A stretch of DNA of 22,191 bases from Chytriomyces cf. hyalinus JEL632 (taxonomy: Eukaryota; Chytridiomycota; Chytridiomycetes; Chytridiales; Chytriomycetaceae). A model generated the notes under the pieces. That model was given only the letters and a program-made list of their open reading frames with translations, searched no databases and was not told the origin of the DNA. Location of the stretch: assembly GCA_025435555.1 (NCBI GenBank), contig JAIWWG010000188.1, forward strand, positions 1 to 22,191, written 5' to 3'. Position numbers and translations under genes: made by a program. Positions 7,792 to 18,434 of this stretch are shown piece by piece (within the stretch, counting starts at the first letter, position 1; every line of letters begins with the position of its first letter).

Positions 7792-10333
7792 ATGGAAGGG
7801 AAGCTGACCAATCAGAAGCGAGTGGGCCACCACCACCAACAAGTCCCACCAAACAAGAACAACAACATAGACACACAACAAAAGCCGCCAACAGTATGCA
7901 ACCGCAACAAGCGCAGAGTACCGTGCAACAGATGTCGTACAATGCGGAAACGCTGCGACCTACTCTGGCCCACTTGTTCTCGCTGTGCTCAACGCGGAGA
8001 CCAATGTGTCTACAGGCATACTGCTGGTCTGGTGGCTGAATCTATGGTGGCTGAAGCCGCAAATGTCAAACGGGATGTTGAACTGGTGGCTGAATCAGTC
8101 GCCGTCAAACGCGACTTTAAACCGGCTGCGTCTTTCTTGCCCCACAACCGCACTTTGTCGGAACCTGCCCGGGCTTCAAACAACCGGTTGCTAGAAAATT
8201 CAACCGCCACACGCTGCCAGAGCGAACCTCGCACAGAATCCGCAAAAATGGAATTGGAGCTGGCCATGGAAATTGACAGCTTTGTCTCAAGTTTTTCCGC
8301 ATGTCCAGACACAATTATACCCTCAACTTCCTCAGTTCTCCAGAGAATATTAGAATGGGAACCGTTCCAGCCACCCTGGTCGGAACCTTGCTCGGCAGGA
8401 ACCAATTTACCCTCGATATCAGCGCACTTTGCCTACGACAGACATCTTCTTCTTACATTTGCTCGAGACTCCAACGCCTTCTTTTCGCAATGCTTCCACT
8501 GGCATCCCTTTGACTCGCTCACGTCTCTCAAACTGTTTCCGCAGGAGCTTCGGTCAGTAGTGCTTGGCTGATGACAAAAATTCATTACGTAATGATTAGT
8601 AAACTTTAGCAATACTAAAAGCCGCGTTTAGATTGTCGGCGTGTGCGTTTGTGTCCCATTTGCATGTACCAGCCCTGCATGGATCCGTCAGTTTCACGTA
8701 CTACTGCCAGGCACGGCGGGCCGTGTCGGCAGTGCTGGACACCCCTTCCCTGGAAACATTGAAAGCCTGCTCACTGCTAGCTTTGCTCGCGCAATTCAAA
8801 GGACAACCGAACGTGGCCGCGATCATGCACACAAAATGCATGCACCAGTTGGCTTTCTTGCAACTGAACGAGGACCCGGACTTTCTCCCGCATCTGCAAA
8901 ACACCTCCGACGCACTCAAGAATGAAAGGCGAATGCTGTACTGGTCAACCATTCTCTGTCTCAAGATTTACCAAACAGCCAACAACAACCGCTCTTTGGA
9001 AAATTCGGGTATAACGGAAACTGTGAAGCCTGCCATGACAAAGATTGGATCCGTCTTGGCGTTGTCGGCTACTGTCTGTCTCTGCAACTTGCTCGACATT
9101 GTCATTGAGATTGTTCATTTCGCACACTGCGTTCCTCAGTGGCACGGTGATTTTGTCACCGCGCCAGATTTTACCCTGCTTGAAAACAAACTTATAACAT
9201 TTTATGCATCCCTTCATCCCACTCTGCAACTTCCAAGTCTTCAAAAACTGGATGCGAATCTGTTCTTGGGACCAAAATGTGTTCGCATTACTTTGCTTAA
9301 TCTATTCTACTACGCTGCGCACTGTCAACTCCACCGGCCCAATCTTCAACTCACTGCGTATCTTCAACCTGTTGCAAACGCAGACCATCAACAAGACGCA
9401 AGCATGCATCAACAGCAGCAAATAACTGACACTCTTTCAAAATCATTTGTCTCATGCCACATCCACGCAACAAAAATCGCCGAAATCAACACACTCCTTC
9501 GCAAAAGCATCAACCTCAATCAACCTCCCATCGCGATTGCATTTTTCAATATGTACCTGCCTATTTTTGAAGCTTCTGTAGTTTTGTGGTTCATTTGCTG
9601 TAAAGCGCTCCCATCGTGGACCACGCGGTTACTGGAATCCCGGATACCCGAAATGCCCCACGCAGATTCAACATCTCCGCAACACAAAAAAATTACAGCA
9701 ACCTCTCAAGACCTTCGAAACCATCGCCGAATGCTTTCAAAACGTGTATCGGGACTTTTAAAAACACTTCAACTCTTTGAAACCATTGCATCTCCACCTG
9801 CCCTCAAACCTTGCACAACTTCACCACAAAACAATGCGTCCATGGTCCTTGAATTTGAATTCGAATCATCGTACCTGCTTGGATATGAAGAATTCTGGAG
9901 CTGGGAACGCAAACCCGTCATACTAAGACCGCTGATTGAATGTGTAGAAGCCATGGTGTATGAAATGGAGGCACTCTTACGCGTGCATGACTCTGCCGCC
10001 AAGATGCAAGACGCAGCAAATTACGGCGAAGAAACTGAAAGTGACGAAGAACTCCAACACACACCCGAGAGTCAATGCCGCAGCACGAGTACCAGTCACA
10101 AAGCGAGTGGAAACACGACAGAGGACGATGCATCGCCAGACATGCCGCTGCGATCGTTACGAACGGTTATTTTGGAGACACAGACACTTGAAGGGGAGCA
10201 TTGGAACCGGGAACCTGCTGCGTTTATGGGTTTGTTGGGAGCGGAAGTGTTTGGGAGCGGGGCAAGGAGGTATCGATGGGGTGGCGAGTTTGAAGCTTCG
10301 TGGAGGCGGTTGTGGGATCGGTATTCCTTTTGA
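7792..10333 (+). CDS. Zn2Cys6 fungal-type transcription factor
   Basis: Two exons fit, 7792-8552 and 8632-10333, joined in phase 2 across a 79-base intron, giving 820 residues. The start is the first in-frame ATG (M-E-G-K-L). A binuclear zinc cluster at residues 45-72 has spacing C-x2-C-x6-C-x6-C-x2-C-x6-C (C45, C48, C55, C62, C65, C72) with basic M-R-K-R between the second and third Cys, the Gal4-type DNA-binding fold. The rest resembles the fungal transcription factor middle homology region: the W-H-P-F-D-S-L segment, then E-L-R-L-S-A-C-A-F spanning the splice, then S-L-E-T-L-K-A-C-S-L-L-A-L. The C-terminus is Ser/Glu-rich and acidic. The target genes cannot be told from sequence. The adjacent GT32 genes lie on the same strand 119 bp downstream. 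Confidence 0.92.
8029..8121 (+). repeat. Imperfect 18-codon tandem repeat inside the transcription factor
   Basis: CTGGTGGCTGAATC occurs at 8029 and again at 8083, a 54-base period. The encoded units are L-V-A-E-S-M-V-A-E-A-A-N-V-K-R-D-V-E and L-V-A-E-S-V-A-V-K-R-D-F-K, the second shortened. They fall in the linker directly after the zinc cluster, where Gal4-type proteins carry linker and dimerisation segments. Confidence 0.75.
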
Positions 10334-10452
10334 TAAAAAACTGTATATTTGACGTTTTTACTCGAATTTTTTTGAGTGTAAAAAAAGACAAGCGAAGAAT
10401 TGTCAAACAAATACAAGCAAATTGCTGCCAAGAAAAAAACAAAACGCACTCC

Positions 10453-11616
10453 ATGAAATCCCAAGCGGTCCTACGCAGGACATGCAAAATCCTCATCTTA
10501 GCCGCGCTGGTCCTTCTGCTGTACCCTCTCGCATCAGGATACTCAAAGCAACTCAGACTTGTCCATTCAACTGACTCAACCAGCCAAGACAACACCATCA
10601 CTCAATCTACTCCGTCCAAAAAGATTCCTGCAATAATCCATCAAAAATACTGGTCATCCGCAGTCGAAAAATGGGTTGAAGAAGCGGGTGAAAACAACCG
10701 CACAAACTGGTTCCTCAGTTGGCCTCGTAAAAACCCCGGCGCAACGCATCTTGTTTTGGACGATGAGAGTGGAGAAGAGTTTATGCAGAAGCATTTCTCA
10801 GGGCCTATTTACGACGCGTTTCAGAAACTGGTGTGTCATTTTCTTTTTTGTTTCTCGGCCCCACTTTCTTTTGTCGTCGTTCTAAACATCACATATTATG
10901 GTAGCCGGTTAAAGTTCTCAAGGCAGATATGCTCCGGTACGCCACGCTGTACATTCAAGGCGGCATCTACAGCGATTCAGACACAGAATGCCTCCACGGC
11001 CTGGACATATGGATGGGAAACTATACAGACGCCCAGTTTATTGTCGGTATTGAGGTGCGAAAAACTTTGTTACTCAAGCAAAACGGCCAGCTCCATTTTT
11101 GACTCCTCAACAAAACGCAGTGGTATAAAAACCATCACAAAAACAAACATCCCAAGTACCGCAAACTTCAACTAGTCCAATGGACATTTGCTGCTGTACC
11201 CGGACACCCCGTCTTCATGAACGCACTAACACGCATCGTCCAAACCGTGAACGAATCAACGCCTGAATACCTCGGCAACAAGAACAATGTCGAAGATATC
11301 GGTGGACCCAGCGTTTTCACCAATTTCGTGGAGCAATGGCTTATAACACACGGGGAAACGTTGGATAACGTGACCAAGGCCAATTTCGAACAAGGAGATA
11401 AACGCGTGTATTTTGAAAAGAGTCGCGTTTTGGTGTTGCCCATGTATTCGTTTTACGCGCAGTTTGGTGGAACCAAGGATGTCAAGTTTGTGAAGCATTA
11501 CTTCAAGGGATGGTGTGAGTATTTTACGTACCTGTTAAATTTGTGTTTTCCCAAAACATTCAACTGACTTTCGTTTTTCTTGATGCTCAGCTAAGAATGG
11601 ATGGAAGAAGGGTTAG
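10453..11616 (+). CDS. GT32 (OCH1-like, DXD) glycosyltransferase, copy 1, C-terminally truncated
   Basis: Exons 10453-10830, 10905-11054, 11121-11514 and 11591-11616 give 315 residues. The N-terminus has basic residues then a hydrophobic helix (I-L-I-L-A-A-L-V-L-L-L, about 13-23), a type II signal anchor placing the enzyme in the secretory pathway. Family marks are I-P-A-I-I-H-Q-K-Y-W, the nucleotide-sugar/metal site L-R-Y-A-T-L-Y-I-Q-G-G-I-Y-S-D-S-D (D150, D152), Q-W-T-F-A-A-V-P-G-H-P and G-P-S-V-F-T-N. The family transfers sugars, usually mannose from GDP-mannose, to glycans; donor and acceptor here are unknown. The last exon stops after W-K-K-G, whereas copy 2 continues for about 32 more residues. 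The loss falls exactly where the duplicated transcription factor tail begins. Confidence 0.88.
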
Positions 11617-11687
11617 AGGTGTCGTTGGGGCTGGCGGGTTTGAGGATTCTGTTGGATCGGTATTTTTTTTTGATAAAAGCTGTAGAT
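11616..11687 (+). pseudogene. Duplicated 3' tail of the Zn2Cys6 gene
   Basis: This stretch aligns with 10267-10348, the last codons, stop and start of the 3' UTR of the transcription factor. Shared blocks include GAGGT-TCG-TGGGG, TGGCG-GTTTGA, GGATCGGTATT and TTTTGATAAAA-CTGTA. It has a gap of about 10 bases and several substitutions. It begins at the point where glycosyltransferase copy 1 diverges from copy 2, so it marks the junction of a tandem duplication whose left breakpoint lay inside the transcription factor's last exon. Confidence 0.8.
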
Positions 11688-11699
11688 TTTTTCACTTCG

Positions 11700-11984
11700 G
11701 AGCGAGAATCGAAATTGCTTAAATGCAACGAGATACAACTGCGTACCCCTGGCTATCCTCCTCGTTCAGTGATTTTATTGAATCTCAGTCTTGTTGTCCA
11801 ACCATTAAGCTTGGCCCCCCTGTGTTACCCGAATGGGCTACCTGGTCTCCAAAGGCGATGCGCAAGTCGAAGGAAGTGGTGTGATTCTCGATATGTCCTT
11901 GCCTTTATAGGAAAAACGGCAAATCGGACTATTATTCAGACTGAATGCAAGGACTTGAAAGGAGGGTTTTCGTTGGGGATTGAG
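11700..11984 (+). other. About 285 bp of extra sequence between the duplicated units
   Basis: In unit 1 the spacer between the transcription factor stop and the glycosyltransferase start is 119 bp. In unit 2 it is about 320 bp, and the excess lies here, with recognisable unit-1 spacer sequence on both sides (GTAGATTTTTT left; GAGTAAAAAAA...AGAATTGTC right). It holds a plus-strand ORF at 11723-11884 (53 residues, M-Q-R-D-T-T-A-Y-P-W-L, ending K-S-K-E-V-V) of protein-like composition that I do not recognise. Terminal inverted repeats and a poly(A) tail are not visible. It could be a fragment of another gene or a decayed transposon. Confidence 0.5.
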
Positions 11985-12008
11985 TAAAAAAACAGAATTG
12001 TCGGAACA

Positions 12009-13243
12009 AACAAATCAACGGTACTGCGCAGGACATTCGTGATCCTGGGCTTGGCCATCCTTATTCTTCCGATATGCTATCTCCCAGCAGCATCCTCAAA
12101 CCAACATGTCAATTCAACTGACTCAATCAGCCAAGACAACACCATCATTCCATCAACGCCGTCCAAAAAGATCCCGGCCATAATCCATCAAAACTACTGG
12201 TCTTCCACAGTCGAAAAATGGGCTGAAGAAGCGGGTGAAAACAACCGAACAGACTGGTTCCTCAGTTTGCCTCTCAAGAAGCCCGGTGCAACGCACCTTG
12301 TCTTGGACGATGAGAGTGGGGAAGACTTCATGAAGCAACATTTCGCCGGGCTTATTTATGACGCGTTTGAGAAACTGGTGTGGCATTTTCTTTTTTGTTT
12401 CTCGACCCCATCTTCTTCTGTCGTCGTTCTAAACATCACATATCAAGGTAGCCGCTTAAAGTTCTCAAGGCAGATATGCTCCGGTACGCCACGTTATACA
12501 TTCAAGGCGGCATCTACAGCGATTCCGATACAGAGTGCATCGAAGGACTCGATACCTGGATCGGGAACTATACAGATGCCGAGTTTATCGTTGGTATTGA
12601 GGTGCGGAAATCTCGTTCAGATGTTTGCAGCTCCCCATTTTAAACTCTCACAAAAAAAAGCGCAGTGGCACAAAAACTATCACGACATTGACCATCCAAA
12701 GTACCGCAAACTTCAACTAGTCCAATGGACATTTGCTGCTGTACCCAGACATCCGGCCTTCATGAACGCGATGGCACGTATCGTCCAAACTGTCGATGAC
12801 TCAAACCCAGAATACCTCGGCAACAAGGACAATGTCGAGGACATCGGTGGACCCAGCGTTTTTACCAATTTCGTGGAGCGGTGGCTCATAACACACGGGG
12901 AAACGTTGAAAACTGTGACGGAGGCCAAGTTTCAAGAGGGAGATAATCGTGTTTACCTTGCAAAGAGTCGGGTGCTGGTGTTGCCCATGTATTCATTTTA
13001 CGGGCAGTTGGGTGGGAGTGACGATGTCAAGTTTGTGAATCACTGCTTCAGTGGCTGGTGTGAGTATTTCTGTTCGTGTTTCCATTTGTCCATCTGCTGA
13101 CTTTCTTTTTCCGATATACAGCAAAGAATGGATGGAAGAATAGCTGGATTGGTTATTTCTCCCATGTATGGATCAATAGAATGCGTGATGAATTGGAAAC
13201 TGAACAAAACAAATATGGTTGGAGAACCTGGGCATTGAGCTAG
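12009..13243 (+). CDS. GT32 (OCH1-like, DXD) glycosyltransferase, copy 2, start codon missing
   Basis: Exons 12009-12377, 12452-12601, 12666-13059 and 13122-13243 match copy 1 in phase and position, and introns 1 and 2 are also clearly related, so the duplication is fairly recent. All family marks are kept: I-P-A-I-I-H-Q-N-Y-W, G-G-I-Y-S-D-S-D, Q-W-T-F-A-A-V-P-R-H-P and G-P-S-V-F-T-N-F. The C-terminus is complete, ending W-R-T-W-A-L-S after a further W-I-G-Y-F-S segment. The codon aligned with copy 1's ATG is AAC (12009-12011), and the frame runs from a TAA at 11985 with no ATG before the catalytic domain. It is either a pseudogene, starts at a near-cognate codon such as GTG 12039, or gains a 5' exon through the AG at 11994-11995. 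Confidence 0.85.
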
Positions 13244-13850
13244 ATCCACATGGACCCTTTTAAAAAATTAGTGCTATAGGTAATTATAAAATTATGAGGT
13301 TTGTGAACTCTTTGGAGCTTTCTCAGCGCGAGCGGTGATTTGGTCAAGCACTAATGTGGCGGTAAAGTGACCCGTGTCTGTGCGTTTACTTTAAGAAGCC
13401 TGTTTTCATGATATCACGATGGCAGTCTGCCCAAAGGTTCCAGGTCGTGGCTTGATATTTTTCTGAAACGGGACTTTTGAGTTCTGCAACTCCAGAACAG
13501 ATCAGAAATCACATCCTCAAATGACATCCTCCGAACAAAAGAGTGTCGCGCAAAGATTAGAATGATTTTCTTTTGGGTCATTGTGGATCCATCGAGAGAT
13601 ATGTGTCAAGAAAAAGTGTTCCAGCGAGCGGCGCCGGAAATAAATCCTCAACAATGAACAGCAACCACATTCCCGCCTCCTCAACCTGATATCTCCACCC
13701 CCCCTCCACCTCAACTTGTAACTCTGATATCATCACACCCTAATCGCAACAACTCATCTATGAAAGAAACAGAAAATGCCGTCCAAACCATGAACGAAAA
13801 AAAACTAAAAAGCAGAAGAAAAGATCAACATCATCGAGAGAAAACTCCCA
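13244..13850. other. 607-bp intergenic region between convergent genes
   Basis: This lies between the stop of glycosyltransferase copy 2 (plus) and the stop of the cyclin gene (minus), so it should contain both 3' ends. A small inverted repeat, GTTCTG-CAACTC-CAGAAC, lies at 13481-13498. The region around 13690-13720 is a C-rich, pyrimidine-rich stretch. I see no coding region, RNA gene or mobile element in it. Confidence 0.6.
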
Positions 13851-14629
13851 TCAAACAACCGCCGGCACGCCTCCCTGCTCATCCAAATAAAAACTCGGCG
13901 AAGTCCTGACCAAATTCACATAATATTGTTGCAGCAGCGAATGATTGCATGCGAGCCGCCAATGCATCATTGTACAGAATTCTACTTCGAGTAAATTGAG
14001 TTCTTGAAGCGTGATGCCGCCAACTTTTGCGAAATGTGTGTTCGTGCAGTAAATGTCGGACACGGCTTTCGAACCGGCTGTTAGCGCCGAGATTAGGAAT
14101 CGATGACTTGTTAGGGATGAGATTGTGAATGTGTTGTGAAGATCGCAGATTCTGTGAAGAAATAGAAGGGTTTTTTTTTTTTTTTTTTTTTGATGAAAAC
14201 GTGCTTCCAGAAACAGGTTTGAGTGTTCAAAAAATACCTGTCGATGTACACGAGGACGAGTAAAACAACCGCCTTTTCGATCGATGCGTACTTAACGATT
14301 CGTCGAACGTAATCTGAAACTGAGATGCTGTGATGCATGTTGAGCAAACAAAATAAAATAAAATAAAATAGATAAAAATACCCAGGAACTGCGCGCGAGT
14401 GAAAACGTGTCAAGTTCGCATGGCTTAAGGGTATATTGTCGTTATGCGTTGTCAGCCTGTCTAATTGGGAGAGTTTAGAAGGGGAAGCCAGAGGCCCGTC
14501 GCAAATTCCAACCAGCGTACCCATGAGTTCGATGATCATGGTCATGATGGCTTCGATAGGGCAGTTGTCGAATAAGGGCGGGACGGGTGTTCCGACGGCG
14601 GCTGTTGCAGGTGCAGTGGATGTTGACAT
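13851..14629 (-). CDS. Pho80/PCL-type cyclin
   Basis: Three exons fit, 14629-14382, 14327-14238 and 14151-13851, giving 212 residues. This family activates Pho85-type cyclin-dependent kinases. The cyclin box is clear: H-S-R-A-V-P-G-I-S-V-S-D-Y-V-R-R-I at the first splice, then L-V-Y-I-D-R, T-S-H-R-F-L-I-S-A-L, a D-I-Y-C-T-N-T-H-F-A-K-V-G-G-I segment (the typical Y-x-N-x-x-x-A-K-V-G-G), and L-Q-E-L-N-L-L-E-V-E-F. An in-frame ATG 15 codons upstream (14674) is an alternative start. The length suits a minimal Pho80-like protein without long tails. Intron 1 carries an (AAATA)n run and intron 2 a run of about 20 T just before its acceptor. Whether the role is phosphate signalling or another Pho85 pathway is unknown. 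Confidence 0.92.
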
Positions 14630-14792
14630 GGATAGAGAATTTACAAAAAATATTTTTTTCGCAATTCCCGACATGGAATTTTCAACGACAAACGAGCGGC
14701 TGTATTGACTTTCAGCGATTGCAAAAATAACAGAAAACTTATATTTGATCAAAACAAAACAGAACAAAGAAATAACGGAGGGGCCACCTTGA

Positions 14793-17700
14793 TCACACGC
14801 CCCCAAACCCAGTATTCAAAAACTCAAGAAACAAGCTCTTGCCTTCCTTCCGCAGTCCATGCACAGCATCCTTCACATGCGTCACCATCCCCGAATTGAA
14901 CATAAGAATCTTGCCCAAAACAGCATCCACCTCTTCACTGCTCAGAAGCAATTTGGCAGCTACCAAGAGAAACACGCCAATCAGCAAAGGCAGCCAAAAC
15001 AACCAAATTGCTCGCTGTTGCCGCCGCAGCCGTTTCGCTTGTTTTCTTTCGAGTTTGAGGAGTTTTGCGCATGTTGGTTCGTGATGGCCCATGCCTTGCG
15101 ACCATGTCGTGCAGTCGCAGTCAGTTTCGCGTTCGACGTAGCCAGAAAACGGGATTGATACGGTTTTATCCATGCTTGGCTGCTGCTTGAGGTTGGCTTC
15201 CTGAGATTTCTCAAACAAACTTTCCACGCTCAACTGGCTGAAGACATCCATACGCTGAACCATAAGTGGAGCCGCCTGGAAGAAAGAATACACGCCAGCA
15301 TGATGAGAATCACTGCATAAAATCCCAGAATCAAAGCAACTCACGATAGTATGCAGCATGGGCCCCATAAACGCAAACGATTTGAACCCATCCATGATAT
15401 TCTTCAACTCAGCCTCAGGATTTGACCAGCGCATATTCACATCATGCAGTGTCCCCGTCTTCTTCTCCTTATTTGACGAAGAAGAGTGCTTTACATTCAC
15501 TCGTTTTGATATCTCCATGGCAGGCGGTAAGAAAGTCATGGTGGAATCGATCAGAGACACGTCGGAGCTAAAGGCTGGTGATAGTGGAGCAGATGTCGGC
15601 GCAAATACGGGGGATAGAGGAAGAAGTGAGGTGATGCATGGGACTTGGTCAGCAATCGACTGGCGCCGGTGCAATATACTTTCGCGAGCCAAGTCAGTGG
15701 ATATTGACGCGTTTTCTGAAATTTCGGGGACAGTTGCGCAGTTTTCATCGGCAAGAATGGCAATCAGCTCTTCAGAGTATTCTTCGTCCTCCTCAGCAAC
15801 CTGACCGAGCTCCTCAACAAATTCATTGAATTCTTTGATGCCACGTTGCTTTGCGAGTTGAAAGCTCGAAACATTGTTTCGACTTGTGAGAACTCTCGAG
15901 GCACCAGCTGGTTGAACATGATATCAGATTAATTCCTCACAGCGAGAATTCAAAACCAACAACGGGTTACCTTGCAATAGAATCCTTACAATTGCTGAAT
16001 TTCCAGCATGAATTGCAACCATCAGCGGTGTGTACCCGTTTTTATCCCTCGGGTTCACATCGCAGTCCATCGACAGCAAATACTTGACAAGTGTCGTCAT
16101 ACCCGAATAAGCAGCAAGATGAAGCAAATTAAGTCCACAAGAATGAAATGTCATGTCCAACAAAGAGGTCAAAACAACAGTGTCAAGCTCATTGCTATGA
16201 GCTTCCAGAGACAGGAACGCGTTTATAACGGCGGTTTCCAGCTGGTTGCGCTTCAGTTCGTTGAACGTCAATGCCGAGTCGTTCATGGTTTCTTGAGCAG
16301 TTTCGTTCACAATGCGCATCGCAATCTGATAATCTATCGCGTGAGAGACGATGGCAAATATAAAGATTCGATTACACTCACGTTGCGAGCACTATCCAAA
16401 GATCCAGTCATTCTCAGTCCAACCACCTGCAGCGCCAATTCCATCAATGACCGGTCTAAATCATCCTTATACAAGAACGTGCAGGGGATATCCGGCGATC
16501 CTGGAACAGCGTATGAATCGGTAGAAAGGCCGGGAATGCTTTTCAACGTTACTGGCACCGGTCCAGGAGACGATGAAGGGGGAAGAATGCAAATCATGGT
16601 CGATGTCCCCCATACTTGAGTAGTGACAGCCTCCATGTCACCGAAGACTGCAATTAAACCATTGTGCATATGATCACCCAGAATTGTGACTTCCACGCCG
16701 CCTTGAATTGGACCTTTGAATGAAATGGAAGATGAGCACACAGACTCACTGGGGCAGCACCAATTCATAGCTTGATACCTTCTCCAGGAATAATTCTATT
16801 TATAACAGCCGTTGGAGGAGCGGGCGCTAATTGAGCCGGGGGTGGGCTTTGGTACACTTTTTTCGTCCTCCGGAAATCCGAATCTGGCTCCTCACGGATA
16901 CCAAAGTTTTCAAACAAGGGCGCATTCGTGTCAGAAGCTAAAAGAGCAGGAATAAATTGCGCAATCACGTCATCGCCAAAATCAGAAGTTTGCGAGCGCA
17001 AAATCGTGTTTGGTGGAGAAACTGGGCCGTCGTGCATCATGGTATCAACGGGATCGTCTGCACGTAGGCGTTTTTGGCCGACAGTTGAAACTGGAGAATT
17101 CGCGGATACAAGTTGCGGAGTTGCTGCTGATGTTTGAGTCACGCTCGGCATTTTGTTTTTCGTCCCTTTGTGGTCATCCGTGATGAGAATGGGTGGAGAG
17201 ATTCCGGTGGCGACAATTGATGAGTTGTGATCCCGTGCGATAAAGTATACGCTTTAACAGGAGCAGTGAAGAAATTGGGGTGAGCGTTGTCAGATTGATT
17301 CACAAGCGCTTTGTACACACCAGAACCCAATCTTCTCGTTGTGATGCCGACAGTAGCAAGTAATTCGCGTAGGAAGGATCGTGTCTCCACTGCTAAAGTC
17401 CACGTATGATCCGCAATTGAAAAGTACAATCTTTGCTGCTTCGTTTTCCGGCGAATCACTTCCACCTTCCTCCACTTTTATGTCCCCTGATGTGTCCGAT
17501 TTCTTCTTCCCTCGCTTGCTCTGAGGTAGTGCACTTCAGCGAATAGAAAAAGAGGTAGAGAAATGAAAGTGCGAACCTCTCGCAATTGACAGCCTGAACA
17601 AATCTGCACATGTTTCGATGGATCCGAGGCGCATAGCACCACCGCCTGGACATCGAGAACTTTGCTGTTTGGAATCAGAGAATAATCGACAACGGCCTGG

Positions 17701-18268
17701 TTTTTGCGCAGTTTCTCCTTCGTGACGAGCAGTTCGGGCAGCCTCAGATGAGACCAAGTTGATGTTTTGTTGCCCTGTTCAAGAGTAGGATGAGTTGTGT
17801 TGAAACAATGCCTTCAAATGCGCGATCAGGGTCACACACCGCAGCATCGACCATCTGCAGACACAGTTTCGTCTGTGTCTCTACTCTCGATCGTGCGTTC
17901 TGCATCGGTACGCCCAGCACTTTGATTTGAAAGCCGCGCGTGAACCCAAACGCTGCGTCCATCTGCCGCTTCAACGCATCGATCGAGAATCCATCAGAGG
18001 AGTGGGACGACGTGGGATGCAACGAGTAGTTGTGTGTGTTGTGAGGGATAGTGTGAGGGTGTGCCGACTTTGAGAAGGAGAAGGAGCAACGGCTGGATGG
18101 ATTGAGAGCCCCGTTCAAAGCACCGTTCATGTTCATGTTTCCGCTGTTGCTGTACCCACTCCTCGCTTTTGTCTGTTCGGCATCGCATGTCATGGACGCA
18201 TACGCTGAGTCTTCTCCATCTGAAACAGGCGATGCCATTCGAAGGGGCGGTGCCGGGTCTTTGCGCAT
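14793..18268 (-). CDS. MGA2: Mga2/Spt23-type membrane-tethered transcription activator
   Basis: Eight exons fit in phase: 18268-17840, 17774-17577, 17520-17321, 17251-16779, 16713-16382, 16325-15971, 15907-15345 and 15275-14793, giving 1010 residues. Mga2 and Spt23 are made as ER-anchored precursors, cleaved by the proteasome, and then activate fatty acid desaturase genes. The N-terminal domain shows K-V-L-G-V-P, S-R-V-E-T-Q-T-K-L, W-S-H-L-R-L-P, F-S-S-G-D-T-I-L-P-T-R-I-T-C-Y-C-R-H-H and S-P-P-I-L-I-T-D-D-H-K. An IPT/TIG domain follows (about 430-515, R-I-I-P-G-E-G-P-I-Q-G-G), then ankyrin repeats (about 600-665). One membrane helix is near 940-962, W-L-F-W-L-P-L-L-I-G-V-F-L-L, preceded by a basic cluster. 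A second ATG at 18238 is possible. One gene stands for both yeast paralogues as far as the window shows. Confidence 0.95.
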
Positions 18269-18434
18269 GCTTCAGAATCGATCCTTTTGCGACTTGTATG
18301 TGCTGGAGTTTGGGTGCGTTTGTTGGGGGAGATTGGATATTGTGCAATCTCCCCCCAAAAATAGGGGATTTCTGAGTGTTCGATTTTACTGAATTTGTAA
18401 ATATTTATGGTAAAGGATATATTTACAGCCTCTA

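Larger units (their letters stand above)
10267..13137 (+). repeat. Tandem duplication: transcription factor tail plus glycosyltransferase
   Basis: Unit 1 runs from about 10267 to 11615 and unit 2 from 11616 to about 13137. Each consists of the transcription factor's last ~70 bp, a spacer and a GT32 gene to the middle of its last exon. After that point only unit 2 continues with native sequence. The breakpoint in the glycosyltransferase lies in the shared AAGAATGGATGGAAGA stretch (11593-11608 and 13124-13139). Unit 2 then gained about 285 bp and lost about 50 bp in its spacer. Confidence 0.8.

Noticed and set aside
7500-10333. Metabolic gene cluster built around the Zn2Cys6 factor and glycosyltransferases
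   Set aside because: Only one enzyme family (duplicated) is adjacent. The other neighbours are housekeeping genes, so linkage alone does not support a pathway cluster.
13517-13714. 65-residue Arg-rich minus-strand ORF in the convergent intergenic region
   Set aside because: It has no ATG-supported start that I could confirm, no family resemblance, and low-complexity composition from a C-rich stretch.
14111-14806. Single 231-codon minus-strand ORF as the cyclin gene product
   Set aside because: It reads through two introns with clear donor and acceptor sites. The cyclin box is continuous only after splicing.
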